Shown: piece after piece, positions 8,717-17,693 of the stretch
How the letters are laid out: every line of letters starts with the position of its first letter
Numbering within the stretch: the stretch's first letter is position 1
From: Brachybacterium fresconis
GTDB lineage: Bacteria > Actinomycetota > Actinomycetes > Actinomycetales > Dermabacteraceae
DNA length: 64,000 nucleotides
Direction: 5' to 3'
Assembly: GCF_017876515.1 (NCBI RefSeq)
Contig: NZ_JAGIOC010000001.1
Coordinates: 744,001-808,000 of the forward strand
The notes under the pieces: generated by a model
What the model saw: the letters and a program-made list of their open reading frames with translations, nothing else
Database searches by the model: none
What the model was told of the DNA's origin: nothing
Made by a program: the position numbers and the translations under genes

Positions 8717-9625
8717 TCACAGGGCTGGTCGCGTGGGTGCCGTCGCCACGGCGACGAGATCCGCGGCCGGTCCGGTGAGACGCCGCGGCCCCGTCCACAC
8801 AGCGGTCAGGGGCCGGCGCAGCCGTTCCCCCTGGACCGGCACGCGGTGCAGCTGTCCCGTCTCCAGCAGGGAGCGGACGGCCAGCATGCTCAGCACGGCG
8901 GGGCCCGCCCCGGAGCTGACCGCCACCCGCACCGCCGCGTTGCTGCTGAGCTCCTGGACGGGCGCGGTGCGAGCGGCCGACGGCACCAGCTCCTCGAAGG
9001 CTTCCCGCGTCCCCGATCCACCCTCCCGCACCACCAGCGCGGTCGCCGCCAGCTCCTGGAGGCCGACCGGCTCGTCCCGCGACGCCCAGGGGTGGTGCGG
9101 GGCGACCACCACCACGAGCTCGTCCTCGCGCAGGTCCTGAGCGTGCACCCAGCGCGGCACATGCGGGGTCTCGATGAATCCCAGCTGCAGCTGCCCGCCG
9201 CGGACCTGTTCGAGCACCTGCGTCGAATTCAGCACCCGAAGGTCCACCCGCACCCGAGCACTGGTGCGGCGCAGCTCGGTGAGCCAGGCCGGCATGAGGT
9301 GCTCCGCGATCGTCATGCTCGCCCCGACCTGCAGCTCGAGCGTGTCCTCGTCGCGGCTGTGGTGCAGCCAGCCCGTGAAATCCGCGGCGGCCTCCAGCAG
9401 CTCGCGGGCGTGGGCGGCATAGAGCAGGCCGGCCGACGTCGGGCGCGCACCACGCGGATGACGATCCAGCAGCGCCATCCCTGCCTGGGACTCCAGCTGG
9501 GCGATCATGCGACTCGCGTTCGGCTGGTACATGCCCAGGCGGCGGGCACCCGCGCCGAGCCCGCCCTCGTCGACCACCGCGACGAACAGGGCGAGAGCCG
9601 GCAGATTCGGCAGCGGAGCAGACAT
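8717..9625 (-). CDS. LysR-family transcriptional regulator
   Basis: A 302-residue LysR regulator. Residues 1-60 form the winged HTH (LPALALFVAVVDEGGLGAGARRLGMYQPNASRMIAQLE). The remainder is a substrate-binding-like effector domain (LELQVGASMTIAEHLMP, LVVREGGSGTREAFEELVP). It is transcribed divergently from the YeiH-type exporter with 70 bp between starts. The YeiH/LysR pairing is known in enteric bacteria (yeiE-yeiH) and suggests that this regulator controls the exporter, possibly in response to sulfur compounds. The motif GSGTREAFE resembles CysB/CbbR-type binding sites. Confidence 0.88.
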   Translation of the reverse strand: MSAPLPNLPALALFVAVVDEGGLGAGARRLGMYQPNASRMIAQLESQAGMALLDRHPRGARPTSAGLLYAAHARELLEAAADFTGWLHHSRDEDTLELQVGASMTIAEHLMPAWLTELRRTSARVRVDLRVLNSTQVLEQVRGGQLQLGFIETPHVPRWVHAQDLREDELVVVVAPHHPWASRDEPVGLQELAATALVVREGGSGTREAFEELVPSAARTAPVQELSSNAAVRVAVSSGAGPAVLSMLAVRSLLETGQLHRVPVQGERLRRPLTAVWTGPRRLTGPAADLVAVATAPTRPAL

Positions 9626-9695
9626 ATGGGAATGATATGCCCTGATCCGGATCTGCCGTCTACCGGGCCGGACCCCCCGGTGACAGGGTTCTTCC

Positions 9696-10724
9696 ATGCC
9701 CTCGCCCCTCGCCGAATCCCGCACCGCCACCGCCGCTCCGTCGGCCCGCCGCACCCTCGCCCCCGGCCTGCTGCTGTGCCTCGCCGTCGCCGTGCTGGCG
9801 CAGCTGATCGCCCCGCTCATCCCGGGCGTGAGCGCTCTGATCATCGCGATCGTGGCGGGGATCCTCGTCGCCAACACCACGGGACTGCCCTCCGCCGTCT
9901 CCGCCGGCACCGACTTCTCGGCGAAGAAGCTGCTGCGCGCGGGCATCGTGCTGCTGGGGCTGCAGCTGGTGCTCGGCGACATCCTCGCGCTCGGTGCCCC
10001 GATGCTCCTGGTCGTGGTGGTGATCGTCGGCGGCGGCATTCTCGGCACCGTGGCGCTGGGCCGGCTGCTGGGCGTCGCGCCGCGTCTCGCGCTCCTGGTC
10101 GCCTGTGGGTTCTCGATCTGCGGTGCCGCCGCCGTGGCCGCGGCCGCCGGGGTCACGGATCCCGAGGACGACCACGAGGAGGACACGGTCACCGCCGTCG
10201 CCCTCGTCGTGCTCTGCGGGACGGCGATGATCGCGCTGGTCCCGCTCGCCTCGGCCCTGATCGGGCTCGCGCCGGGCACCGCCGGACTCTGGGCGGGCGG
10301 TTCGATCCACGAGATCGCCCAGGTCGTCGCCGCCGGCGGCGTGCTCGGCGGCGGGGCGCTCGCCGTCGCCGTCGTCGTCAAGCTCGCCCGCATCCTGATG
10401 CTGGCCCCGGTGATGGCCGTGCTCAGCGCCCGGGAACGGCGCCGCGGCGGGGCCGATGGTGCCCGCCCGCCCCTGGTCCCCGTGTTCGTCCTCGGCTTCC
10501 TGACGATGGTGCTGCTGCGCTCGTTCCTGCCGCTGCCCGCCGCGGTGGTGGACGCCGGGTCGGTGCTGCAGACGATCCTGCTCGGGGCGGCCATGTTCGC
10601 CCTCGGCACCGGCGTGAAGGTCCGCGCCCTCCTGCGGGTCGGGGCTCGTCCCTTCGCCCTGGCCGCCGCCTCCACCGTGCTGGTCGCCTCGATCGCACTG
10701 CTCGGGGTGCTGATCGTCGCCTGA
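9696..10724 (+). CDS. YeiH/YadS-type putative sulfate exporter family membrane protein
   Basis: A 342-residue protein with about ten transmembrane segments. It shows the signatures of the UPF0324/PSE family: GILVANTTGLP, FSAKKLLRAGIVLLGLQL, GFSICGAAAVAAAAGV and GGSIHEIAQVVAAGG. Family members are proposed to export sulfate or sulfite-like anions, with direct biochemical evidence limited. The start at 9696 (MPSPLAESRTAT) faces the LysR gene, whose product probably regulates it. The stop is 54 bp before the molybdate regulator, which may have its own promoter. Confidence 0.88.
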   Translation: MPSPLAESRTATAAPSARRTLAPGLLLCLAVAVLAQLIAPLIPGVSALIIAIVAGILVANTTGLPSAVSAGTDFSAKKLLRAGIVLLGLQLVLGDILALGAPMLLVVVVIVGGGILGTVALGRLLGVAPRLALLVACGFSICGAAAVAAAAGVTDPEDDHEEDTVTAVALVVLCGTAMIALVPLASALIGLAPGTAGLWAGGSIHEIAQVVAAGGVLGGGALAVAVVVKLARILMLAPVMAVLSARERRRGGADGARPPLVPVFVLGFLTMVLLRSFLPLPAAVVDAGSVLQTILLGAAMFALGTGVKVRALLRVGARPFALAAASTVLVASIALLGVLIVA

Positions 10725-10778
10725 CGGCCCGGAGCAGCACCCCTTCTTCTCCGCATGTGCGTCGCTATAGTGGTTCTC

Positions 10779-11192
10779 ATGACGCAGATACGGGTTCGAG
10801 ACGCAGCGGCTTTCCTCGGAGTCAGCGACGACACCGTGCGCCGCTGGATCGAGAAGGGAACGCTCGAGGCGACGGCCGACGCCTCCGGGCGCACGGTCCT
10901 GGAGGGCACGGAGGTCGCCCGCATGGCCCGGGAGCTCGCCGTGACCCCGGAGCCCGTCGGCAGCCCCCGGTCCTCGGCGCGCAACCGCTTCGTCGGACTC
11001 GTCACCGACGTCGTCCTGGACACCGTCATGGCGCAGGTCGAGCTGCAGTGCGGCCCCTTCCGCGTGGTCTCCCTGATGAGCAGCGAAGCCGCCCGGGAAC
11101 TCGGCCTCGAGCCGGGAATGGTCGCCAGCGCCGTCGTGAAGGCGACCCAGGTGGTCATCGAGGCCGAGCCCGCGCCGGGCGGACGCTCATGA
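10779..11192 (+). CDS. HTH plus TOBE (molbindin) regulator of the molybdate operon
   Basis: A 137-residue protein. Residues 1-50 are a MerR/excisionase-type HTH (IRVRDAAAFLGVSDDTVRRWIEKG). Residues about 70-130 are a TOBE/Mop-like molybdate-binding domain (RNRFVGLVTDVVLDTVMAQVEL, AARELGLEPGMVASAVVKATQVVIE). This compact architecture is common in actinobacteria next to modABC and should act as the molybdate sensor. The ATG at 10779 has TATAGT about 10 bp upstream, so the transcript may be leaderless. Its stop overlaps the modA start (ATGA), indicating one operon. Confidence 0.88.
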   Translation: MTQIRVRDAAAFLGVSDDTVRRWIEKGTLEATADASGRTVLEGTEVARMARELAVTPEPVGSPRSSARNRFVGLVTDVVLDTVMAQVELQCGPFRVVSLMSSEAARELGLEPGMVASAVVKATQVVIEAEPAPGGRS

Positions 11193-11947
11193 GAGCCGTC
11201 TCCCGCCTCGGGGCCGCGACGGCCGCCCTGACCCTGGCTCTCGGCGTCGCCGGCTGCTCCGGCTCGTCGGCCTCCTCCGACACCCTCGTGGTCTACGCCG
11301 CCGCCTCGCTGCAGGAACCCTTCGAGGAGCTCGGCGAGCGCTTCGAGGCCGCCCACGACGGGGTCGCCGTGCAGTTCAGCTTCGCCGGCTCCTCGACCCT
11401 GGTCGCCCAGATCCGGGAGGGCGCCCCGGCCGACGTCTTCGCCTCGGCCGACACCCAGAACATGGACAAGCTGACAGGCGCTGACCTGCAGGGCGCCGAG
11501 CCCGTGGACTTCGCGACCAACACGCTGATGATCGCCGTGCCCGCCGGCAATCCGGCCGGGGTCACCGACCTCGCCTCGCTCACCGAGGACAGGCTGGACC
11601 TCGTCGTCTGCGCACCGGAGGTGCCGTGCGGGAGCGCGACGGAGACCGTCGAGCACACCGCGGGGATCGAGCTCTCCCCCGTCAGCGAGGAGCAGTCGGT
11701 CACAGATGTGCTGGGGAAGGTCACCAGCGGCCAGGCCGATGCCGGACTGGTCTACGTCACCGATGTGCGCACGGCCGACGAGGTGGAGGGCATCGCGTTC
11801 CCTGAGTCCGACAGCGCCGTGAACACCTACCCGATCACGACGGTGGCCGGCAGCGAGAACGCCGCGCTGGGCGATGAGTTCATCGACCTCGTCACCGGCA
11901 CCGCGGGCCAGGAGGTCCTGGCGGAGTACGGATTCGCCGAAGCATGA
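11189..11947 (+). CDS. modA: Molybdate ABC transporter substrate-binding lipoprotein ModA
   Basis: A 252-residue exported protein with a signal sequence ending in the lipobox GVAGC. The mature domain has the ModA pattern: [58 protein letters not shown] and [16 protein letters not shown]. It binds molybdate or tungstate outside the membrane and delivers it to ModB. The ATG at 11189 overlaps the regulator stop. It is followed 10 bp later by modB. Confidence 0.95.
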   Translation: MRAVSRLGAATAALTLALGVAGCSGSSASSDTLVVYAAASLQEPFEELGERFEAAHDGVAVQFSFAGSSTLVAQIREGAPADVFASADTQNMDKLTGADLQGAEPVDFATNTLMIAVPAGNPAGVTDLASLTEDRLDLVVCAPEVPCGSATETVEHTAGIELSPVSEEQSVTDVLGKVTSGQADAGLVYVTDVRTADEVEGIAFPESDSAVNTYPITTVAGSENAALGDEFIDLVTGTAGQEVLAEYGFAEA

Positions 11948-11957
11948 GGTCTTCGGC

Positions 11958-12728
11958 ATGAGGTCGCTGCCCCGCTGGGTCCTGGTCCCCGCCCTGCTGG
12001 GCGGGCTGTTCGTGCTGCTCCCGCTGATGGCCATGGCGACTCGGGTCCACTGGGGTGATCTCGGCGCGCTGCTGACCAGCGACTCCTCCCTCGCCGCGCT
12101 GCGGCTGAGCCTGAAGACCTCCGCCACCAGCGCTGCCTGCTGCGTGCTGCTCGGCGTACCCATGTCGCTGCTGCTGGCTCGCTCGAGCTTCCCGGGGCTA
12201 TCCCTTCTGAGGTCGCTGATGCTGATCCCGCTGGTGCTGCCGCCGGTGGTCGGGGGCATCGCCCTGCTGTACACCTTCGGCCGCCAGGGGCTGATCGGCC
12301 AGCAGCTCGAGCTGCTGGGGGTGCAGATCGCCTTCTCCACCACGGCGGTGGTGCTCGCGCAGACCTTCGTGGCGCTGCCCTTCCTGGTGATCAGTCTCGA
12401 GGGGGCGCTGCGGACCGCGGGCACCCGCTACGAGGCGGCCGCCGCATCGCTCGGTGCCCGCCCCACGCGGGTGCTGATGCAGGTGACCCTGCCGCTGGTG
12501 CTGCCCGCTCTCGTCTCGGGCACGGTGCTGTCCTTCGCACGGGCGCTCGGCGAGTTCGGCGCGACGATCACCTTCGCCGGCAGCCTCCAGGGCACCACCC
12601 GCACCCTGCCGCTGGAGATCTATCTCCAGCGCGAGACCGATCCGCAGGCGGCGGTCGCCCTGTCCTTCCTGCTCATGATCGTGGCGGTGGCGATCATCGC
12701 GGTCACCGGCAGGCGGGCCGCGCTATGA
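11958..12728 (+). CDS. modB: Molybdate ABC transporter permease ModB
   Basis: A 256-residue permease with five to six transmembrane helices and the binding-protein-dependent permease EAA loop ([22 protein letters not shown], part shown in the sequence around residues 155-176). [14 protein letters not shown] near the C-terminus is a ModB hallmark. The ATG at 11958 is used; an ATG at 11944 overlapping the modA stop is out of frame. The stop overlaps modC by four bases. Confidence 0.95.
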   Translation: MRSLPRWVLVPALLGGLFVLLPLMAMATRVHWGDLGALLTSDSSLAALRLSLKTSATSAACCVLLGVPMSLLLARSSFPGLSLLRSLMLIPLVLPPVVGGIALLYTFGRQGLIGQQLELLGVQIAFSTTAVVLAQTFVALPFLVISLEGALRTAGTRYEAAAASLGARPTRVLMQVTLPLVLPALVSGTVLSFARALGEFGATITFAGSLQGTTRTLPLEIYLQRETDPQAAVALSFLLMIVAVAIIAVTGRRAAL

Positions 12729-13774
12729 GCCTCACCGTGGGCGCCACGGTCCCCGAGCGCGGGATCGACGTCGAGCTCGAGCTCGTCGGCGGCGAGACTC
12801 TGGCTCTGGTCGGTCCCAACGGCGCCGGGAAGTCGACGATCCTGTCCCTGATCGCCGGGACCCTGCGTCCCGCGACCGGCACCATCGCCCTCGACGGCCA
12901 CGTGCTGACCGGCCCGCGGACCTGGGTGCCGCCGCATCACCGCGCCGTCACCACTCTCGCCCAGGACCCCGTGCTCTTCCCTCACCTGAGCGTGCTCGGC
13001 AACATCATGTTCGCCCTGCGCGCCCAGGGGATGCCGCGACGACGCTCCCGACGGGAGGCCGAGCGGTGGCTGCAGGAGATCGGGGGGCCGGAGCTCGCGG
13101 ACCGTCGGCCCGCCCAGCTCTCCGGCGGGCAGGCGCAGCGTATCGCGGTCGCCCGGGCCCTGGCGGCACAGCCGGACCTGCTGCTGCTGGACGAGCCGCT
13201 GGCGGCGCTGGACGTCGATGTCGCCCCCGCACTGCGCGACCTGCTGCGCCGGGTCCTGGCCGAGCGCTCCGCAATCGTGGTCAGTCATGACGTGCTGGAC
13301 GCGGTGACGCTCGCCGACCGGGTGGCGGTGATCGAGGCCGGACGGATCGTCGAGTCCGGCTCCGCCGCCGAGGTGCTCACGCGCCCGCAGGCCGCCTTCA
13401 CCGCGCGCCTGGCCGGGATGAATCTGCTCCGCGGCGTCTGGGACGGTCGCGCGATGCGCCTCGGCGAGGAGGGAGGCCAGGCCATCCTGCGGGGCGAGCC
13501 GGTGGAGCCGATGGCCGCCGGCACCCCGGTGCGCGCGACGGTTCGCCCAGCGCGAGTCCGACTGCACGACGGGACCGACGCGCCGCCGACGGCGACGGTG
13601 CTGCCCATGACGCTGACGGGCCTCGAGCCCTTCGGCGACATGGTCCGCGCCCGGTCGGCCGGCATCGCCGCGGACCTCACGCCGCAGCAGCTGGCGGGCC
13701 GTGACCTGAGAGCCGGTGCCGAGGTCCGCTTCCGTCTCGAGGCGGAGGACGTGAGCATCTACCCCGCACTCTGA
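12725..13774 (+). CDS. modC: Molybdate ABC transporter ATP-binding protein ModC
   Basis: A 349-residue ATPase. Walker A is GPNGAGKST, the signature [15 protein letters not shown], Walker [13 protein letters not shown] and the H-loop VVSHD. A C-terminal region of about 110 residues ([14 protein letters not shown] to [16 protein letters not shown]) is a TOBE-type domain. It energises ModB and completes the operon started by the HTH-TOBE regulator. The stop is 37 bp before the glycosylase gene, which may be read from the same transcript. Confidence 0.94.
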   Translation: MSLTVGATVPERGIDVELELVGGETLALVGPNGAGKSTILSLIAGTLRPATGTIALDGHVLTGPRTWVPPHHRAVTTLAQDPVLFPHLSVLGNIMFALRAQGMPRRRSRREAERWLQEIGGPELADRRPAQLSGGQAQRIAVARALAAQPDLLLLDEPLAALDVDVAPALRDLLRRVLAERSAIVVSHDVLDAVTLADRVAVIEAGRIVESGSAAEVLTRPQAAFTARLAGMNLLRGVWDGRAMRLGEEGGQAILRGEPVEPMAAGTPVRATVRPARVRLHDGTDAPPTATVLPMTLTGLEPFGDMVRARSAGIAADLTPQQLAGRDLRAGAEVRFRLEAEDVSIYPAL

Positions 13775-13811
13775 CCGCTCGCGCTGCTCTGCGCCGGGGC
13801 ACAATGGGGCG

Positions 13812-14402
13812 ATGGACGAGATCGACCTGCGCTCGCTCCATCACGAGCTGCGCGGGCGCCACGGCCCCCAGGGCTGGTGGTGGCCCGGCGAGGAGCCCTT
13901 CGAGATCGCCGTGGGTGCGGTGCTGGTCCAGCGCAGCCGGTGGGAGCAGGCCGCGCAGTCGATCGAGGCGCTGCGCCGGGCCGGCCTGCTCGAGCCGACG
14001 GCCCTGGCGGCGGCCGATGAGGAGCGGGTGCGGGAGCTGGTGCGCGGCTCCGGCTTCCCGGCCTCGAAGCCGCGTCGGGTCCAGGCCCTCGCACACTGGG
14101 TCCGACAGCGTGCCGTCCACGCTCGCGAGCTCGAGGACGCACCGCTGAGGATCGAGCTGCTGGGGGTGGAGGGCATCGGCGAGGAGACCGCCGACGCGAT
14201 CAGCCTCTACTGCTTCGCCCGCCCCGTCTTCGTCTGCGACGAGTACGCCCGGCGGCTGCTGCGGGAACTGGGCATGGAGGTGCCCAGCTCCTACCGGGCG
14301 TTCCGTCGGGCGATCGCGCCCGCGCTCGAGCGGGCCGAACTCTCCGTCGCCGAGCTCGCCGAGCTGCACGGGCTCATCGTCGAGGAGGGGAAATCCGCCT
14401 GA
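13812..14402 (+). CDS. HhH-GPD DNA glycosylase, endonuclease III/MagIII-like
   Basis: A 196-residue base-excision-repair type glycosylase. The helix-hairpin-helix is LLGVEGIGEETADAIS, followed by VFVCDEYARRLLRELG with the conserved catalytic Asp of the superfamily (in VCDEY). The endonuclease III catalytic Lys in the hairpin is replaced by Glu, and the C-terminal iron-sulfur Cys cluster is absent. That combination fits the MagIII-like 3-methyladenine glycosylase group better than true Nth. The N-terminal GWWWPGEEPFEIAVGAVLVQ is also typical of that group. It overlaps the convergent hydrolase gene by 29 bp. Confidence 0.82.
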   Translation: MDEIDLRSLHHELRGRHGPQGWWWPGEEPFEIAVGAVLVQRSRWEQAAQSIEALRRAGLLEPTALAAADEERVRELVRGSGFPASKPRRVQALAHWVRQRAVHARELEDAPLRIELLGVEGIGEETADAISLYCFARPVFVCDEYARRLLRELGMEVPSSYRAFRRAIAPALERAELSVAELAELHGLIVEEGKSA

Positions 14403-15219
14403 GGAGATCGCGCAGCGCCCCGTTGAAGAGCTCCGGTCGCTCGAGGTTCGGGTAGTGGGAGGCGCCGGGGACCTCGACGTATTCGCCGTCGGTGACGGTC
14501 TCGGCGAGGCGGCGACCGTTGGCGATATGGTCCGGGCCGTCCAGGGCACCGCACAGGGCGAGGACGGGGACATCCACCCGGTCGAGCAGCTGCCAGGTCC
14601 CCGTCACCGGGGTCGGCGGGAGCGGAAGGATCGGGGTGCCGTCGGCGTCCGTGCGCAGGTGCTGCTCGAGGGTGTCCCGGGCCATGGCGTCGACGAGGTC
14701 GCGGACCGCCGGATCGACCTGGTCGAGGGTGCGGTGGGGACCCGCCGTGAAGCGCTGGAGGACGTCGATCCACCCCTGGAGGTCACCTCGCTGCTCCGCA
14801 GCCCTCCAATCGGCGAAGGCCTGCAGTGCCCAGGGATCCTCGAAGACCGGCTCGCTCGTGCCCGTCCCGCCGACGACGATCCCGGCCACCCGGGTCGGAC
14901 TCTCGATGGCGAGGTCGCAGGCGGTGCCACCGCCCATGGAGACGCCGACGGCCACGACCTGTTCGATCTCCAGGGCGTCCAGCAGGGCGAGGACGTCGTC
15001 GACGAGCCGGAAGGGGCCCTCGGCGTCCGAGGAGCCGCCGTGGCCGCGGGCGTCGGGGGCGAGTACGCGGCGTTCCGGAAAGGCGTCGAGCTGCAGATGC
15101 CACATGCGGGAGTCGACCGCGCCGCCGTGCAGGAGCAGCAGGGGCTGGCCCGTCGGATCCTCCGGCCCGACGTCGAGGTGGGCGATGTGCTGGTCGGCGA
15201 GTTCCACGATGCGTTTCAT
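14374..15219 (-). CDS. Alpha/beta-hydrolase fold protein
   Basis: A 281-residue cytosolic alpha/beta hydrolase. The oxyanion region is LLLLHGGAVDSRMW, the nucleophile elbow GVSMGGG (Ser), the acid probably Asp in ALCGALDGPD, and the His in PGASHYPNLERP. It is divergent from a MarR gene with 57 bp between starts, and two copies of a palindrome fill the gap, one overlapping its own start codon. The MarR product therefore probably represses this gene. Substrate unknown; esterase or lactonase activity is usual. Confidence 0.87.
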   Translation of the reverse strand: MKRIVELADQHIAHLDVGPEDPTGQPLLLLHGGAVDSRMWHLQLDAFPERRVLAPDARGHGGSSDAEGPFRLVDDVLALLDALEIEQVVAVGVSMGGGTACDLAIESPTRVAGIVVGGTGTSEPVFEDPWALQAFADWRAAEQRGDLQGWIDVLQRFTAGPHRTLDQVDPAVRDLVDAMARDTLEQHLRTDADGTPILPLPPTPVTGTWQLLDRVDVPVLALCGALDGPDHIANGRRLAETVTDGEYVEVPGASHYPNLERPELFNGALRDLLRRISPPRR

Positions 15220-15235
15220 GACACCCAAGGTGTCA
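15219..15235. promoter_or_regulatory. Putative MarR operator 1
   Basis: TGACACCCAAGGTGTCA is a palindrome with perfect 7-bp arms and a 3-bp centre. It starts at the first base of the hydrolase start codon (minus strand ATG at 15217-15219), a good place to block initiation. A near copy lies 31 bp away. The adjacent MarR gene is the obvious candidate regulator. Confidence 0.6.
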
Positions 15236-15249
15236 TGGTGACCCGTTTT

Positions 15250-15266
15250 TGACAACCCAGGTGTCA
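15250..15266. promoter_or_regulatory. Putative MarR operator 2
   Basis: TGACAACCCAGGTGTCA has 7-bp arms with a single mismatch and the same spacing as operator 1. It lies 11-27 bp upstream of the MarR ATG at 15277, overlapping the probable -10 region (CATACT). Repression of both divergent genes, including autoregulation, is the usual arrangement. Confidence 0.6.
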
Positions 15267-15276
15267 TACTGGGGCG

Positions 15277-15750
15277 ATGAGTTCTCCGCTGCCCCCCGAC
15301 GCCCTGGCCGCTCGTCTCGCCGAGGTCTATGTCGCGCTCGGCCCGGTCTACCGCCGGGTCTCGCGGATCGTCGAGCACGACGAGTCCGTCAGCGGACTGT
15401 CCGTCGGCGTGCGCAACGTGCTGGACCAGTTGCGGCGGGACGGCGAGCGCACCGTCCCCCAGCTCTCTCGACACCAGGACCTCAGCCGCCAGTTCGTCCA
15501 GCGCATGGTCCACGAGGCCCGGGCGGCCGGACTCGTGCAGCTCGTGGACAACCCCGCCCATCGCCGCTCGTCCCTGGTGCGGATGACGGCGGCGGGGCAG
15601 GATGCCATCACCGCGGTGATCGCTCGCGAGCACGAGCTGATGGGCCGTGTCGGCGGGGGCCTGACCGCCGACGAGCTCGCCGCGACCCTCCGGGTGCTGC
15701 ACCACATGGACGAGGCCCTGATCGAGATCGAGGCGGCGGCGCGCGGATGA
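15277..15750 (+). CDS. MarR-family transcriptional regulator
   Basis: A 157-residue MarR protein with a winged HTH: GVRNVLDQLRRDGERTVPQL, DLSRQFVQRMVHEARAAGL and the wing DNPAHRRSSLVRMTAAG. It is divergent from the hydrolase gene and overlaps the following GyrI-like pseudogene by four bases (ATGA). The two operator copies in the divergent promoter support autoregulation. Its ligand is unknown. Confidence 0.88.
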   Translation: MSSPLPPDALAARLAEVYVALGPVYRRVSRIVEHDESVSGLSVGVRNVLDQLRRDGERTVPQLSRHQDLSRQFVQRMVHEARAAGLVQLVDNPAHRRSSLVRMTAAGQDAITAVIAREHELMGRVGGGLTADELAATLRVLHHMDEALIEIEAAARG

Positions 15751-16128
15751 GTGCACGGCCGTTCGACGCGACGCAGGAGCTCGAGGACTACCGCCCGCGG
15801 CACGGGCGGTTCCGGGTCCTCGACATTCCCACGCGGAACGTCCTGATGATCGACGGGCAGGGGGGCCCGAACTCCTCTGCGGCCTACGGGGGCCGCGCCT
15901 CAGGCCCTCTATCCTCTGGCGTACGCCGTGACGTTCCGCAGCCGGCGCGAGCTCGGACGCGACGACGTGGTCCCGCCGGAGGTCATCCCGGCTCGGGGGC
16001 TCGAGATCACCGGCCTGCACCACGAGATCTACCTCGGCGACCCCCGCCGCGCCGCCCCCGAGAGGCTGCGCACGATCCTGCGCCAGCCGGTCAGGAATCG
16101 AGAAGCGACGGAGCGGCGGCCGCATTAG
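15747..16128 (+). pseudogene. GyrI-like small-molecule-binding protein, frameshifted and internally deleted
   Basis: The frame opens at an ATG overlapping the MarR stop and reads DYRPRHGRFRVLDIPTRNVL then MIDGQGGPNSS, the typical N-terminus of a GyrI-like (SOUL/AraC effector) protein. At about 15890, in a G-run, the frame is lost. The expected continuation (ALYPLAYAVTFRSRRELGRD) appears in another frame, then jumps directly to GLEITGLHHEIYLGDPRR and ends ILRQPVR. Roughly 90 central residues of the family are missing. Both a frameshift and a deletion are therefore present, and the gene is almost certainly non-functional. It was probably the effector-binding partner of the MarR gene. Confidence 0.82.
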
Positions 16129-16138
16129 CGTGATCGCC

Positions 16139-16747
16139 ATGACGACGATCACACAGCTCCTGCTCGAGTGCGACGACCCCGAGACCGCCGACCGCTTCTA
16201 CTCCGAGGCTCTGGGTCTCGGCGATCGGATCCGCACCCGCGCCACCGAGAGGTCCAGCACGGGCTTCCGTGGCGCGACCGTGTCGCTGGTCGTGCCCGAC
16301 CCCGGCGTCGTCGACGGCTTCATGGCCGCCGGCACCGCCGCCGGGGCGCGCGCCGTGAAGCCCGCCACGAGGAACCTCTTCGGCTACGGCGGCACGCTCC
16401 TGGCGCCCGACGGGACAGTGGTCACCGTCGCCACCTCCTCGAAGAAGCCCACCGGCGCCGCACCCGGCACGGTCGACGAGCTCGTGCTGCAGCTCGGGGT
16501 GGCCGCGGTCGCCCCCAGCAAGGAGTTCTACGTGGCGTGCGGCACCGAGGTCGCCCAGAGCTACGGACGCAAGTACGCCAGCTTCGCCACCGGGCCGATC
16601 TCGCTCGCTCTGCTCAAGCGCAGCAGTCTGGCCAAGGCGGCCGGTGTCGCCGCCGAGGGCAGCGGATCCCATCGGCTCGCGATCGTGGGCGACCTCGGTG
16701 AGCTCACCGACCCCGACGGGTTCCGGTGGGAGGCGCCGGGCCTCTAG
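16139..16747 (+). CDS. VOC-superfamily (glyoxalase/bleomycin-resistance-like) protein
   Basis: A 202-residue protein with two VOC-type beta-alpha-beta-beta-beta halves: ITQLLLECDDPETADRFYSE at the start, and DELVLQLGVAAVAPSKEFYV at residues about 115-135. The usual metal ligands are not all conserved, so it may be a binding protein or a metal-free variant. The ATG at 16139 is preferred over a GTG nine bases earlier. Its TAG stop shares CTAG with the convergent regulator stop. Confidence 0.8.
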   Translation: MTTITQLLLECDDPETADRFYSEALGLGDRIRTRATERSSTGFRGATVSLVVPDPGVVDGFMAAGTAAGARAVKPATRNLFGYGGTLLAPDGTVVTVATSSKKPTGAAPGTVDELVLQLGVAAVAPSKEFYVACGTEVAQSYGRKYASFATGPISLALLKRSSLAKAAGVAAEGSGSHRLAIVGDLGELTDPDGFRWEAPGL

Positions 16748-17592
16748 CTGCTGCGCATCAGCTGCGTGCCGATGACGGCGAGGAGGTCCAGCTTCTCCTG
16801 GGCGCCGGTGCCCTCCAGGGGGAAGAAGGCGTGCATCGCGACGTCCTCGTCGGGGGTCAGCAGCACCTCGCAGCGCATCTCGATCGCTCCCACCTCGCCG
16901 TTGATGATCGTCTTGCGGTCCGAGCGGCGCACGCCGACGTCGTGGAGGTCCCACAGGCGCGCGAACTCCGAGCTGGCCGCCTGCAGCTCCTGGACCAGGG
17001 CGGTGACCTCCCGGTCGCCGCTGCGGCGGGTGAAGGCCGCGCGCAGGTCGGCGACATGGGCGGCGGAGATCCGCTCCCACTGCTCCTCGGCGAGATGGCG
17101 GCCCGACGGGTCGGTGAACCAGCGCAGGATGATGTTGCGCTCTCGCGGCGTCCCCTCCAGCTGATCACCCAGCAGGGCCTGTCCCAGCGGATTTGCCCAG
17201 AGCACCTCGCCGAGATCGGTGGTGATCACCACCGGGAGATCCGTGAGGCGATTGCCCAGGGCGATCAGCCCGGGGCGCACATGCCGACCGGCACGGCGCG
17301 GCGGCGTCGGGTGCCCCGTCAGACGGAACAGGTGATCGCGCTGGTCCTGATCGCACTGCAGTGCCTGCGCGATGCCGGTGATCACCCCGACGGAGGGCGT
17401 CGAGCTGCGCGCCTGCTCGAGCCGCGTGTAGTAGTCGACCGAGACGCCGGCCAGCATCGCGACCTCCTCCCGGCGCAGTCCGGGCGTGCGTCGGCGGGTG
17501 CCCTCCGGCAGGCCGGCGTCGACCGGACGCAGCAGGGCGCGGCGGCGGCGGAGGAAGTCGGCGAGGTCGTGGAGCTCCTGGCGGGCAGTCAT
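16744..17592 (-). CDS. XRE-family regulator with MmyB-like ligand-binding domain
   Basis: A 282-residue regulator. The N-terminal HTH is DFLRRRRALLRP to GLRREEVAMLAGVSVDYYTR. The C-terminal two thirds form the MmyB-like ligand-binding (PAS-like) domain: VVITTDLGEVLWANPLGQAL, RNIILRWFTDP and HDVGVRRSDRKTIINGEVG. These proteins typically control a divergent oxidoreductase gene; here the divergent neighbour is the aldo/keto reductase, 101 bp away. Fatty-acid ligands have been proposed for this domain family. Confidence 0.9.
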   Translation of the reverse strand: MTARQELHDLADFLRRRRALLRPVDAGLPEGTRRRTPGLRREEVAMLAGVSVDYYTRLEQARSSTPSVGVITGIAQALQCDQDQRDHLFRLTGHPTPPRRAGRHVRPGLIALGNRLTDLPVVITTDLGEVLWANPLGQALLGDQLEGTPRERNIILRWFTDPSGRHLAEEQWERISAAHVADLRAAFTRRSGDREVTALVQELQAASSEFARLWDLHDVGVRRSDRKTIINGEVGAIEMRCEVLLTPDEDVAMHAFFPLEGTGAQEKLDLLAVIGTQLMRSS

Positions 17593-17693
17593 GACCCCAT
17601 CCTGCTCCCCCGCGCCCGCCGCATCCAGGGAGAGGCTCTCCCCCGATGCTCCGGGCCTCGTCCCGGAGCCGCTCGGCGCGCAGGCTGGTCGCC

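Noticed and set aside
8219-12424. Very long open frames on both strands across the LysR/YeiH/mod region, up to more than 1200 codons
   Set aside because: They are low-complexity Arg/Ala/Pro-rich shadows of G/C-rich genes; the real genes have recognised families, ribosome sites and coupling.
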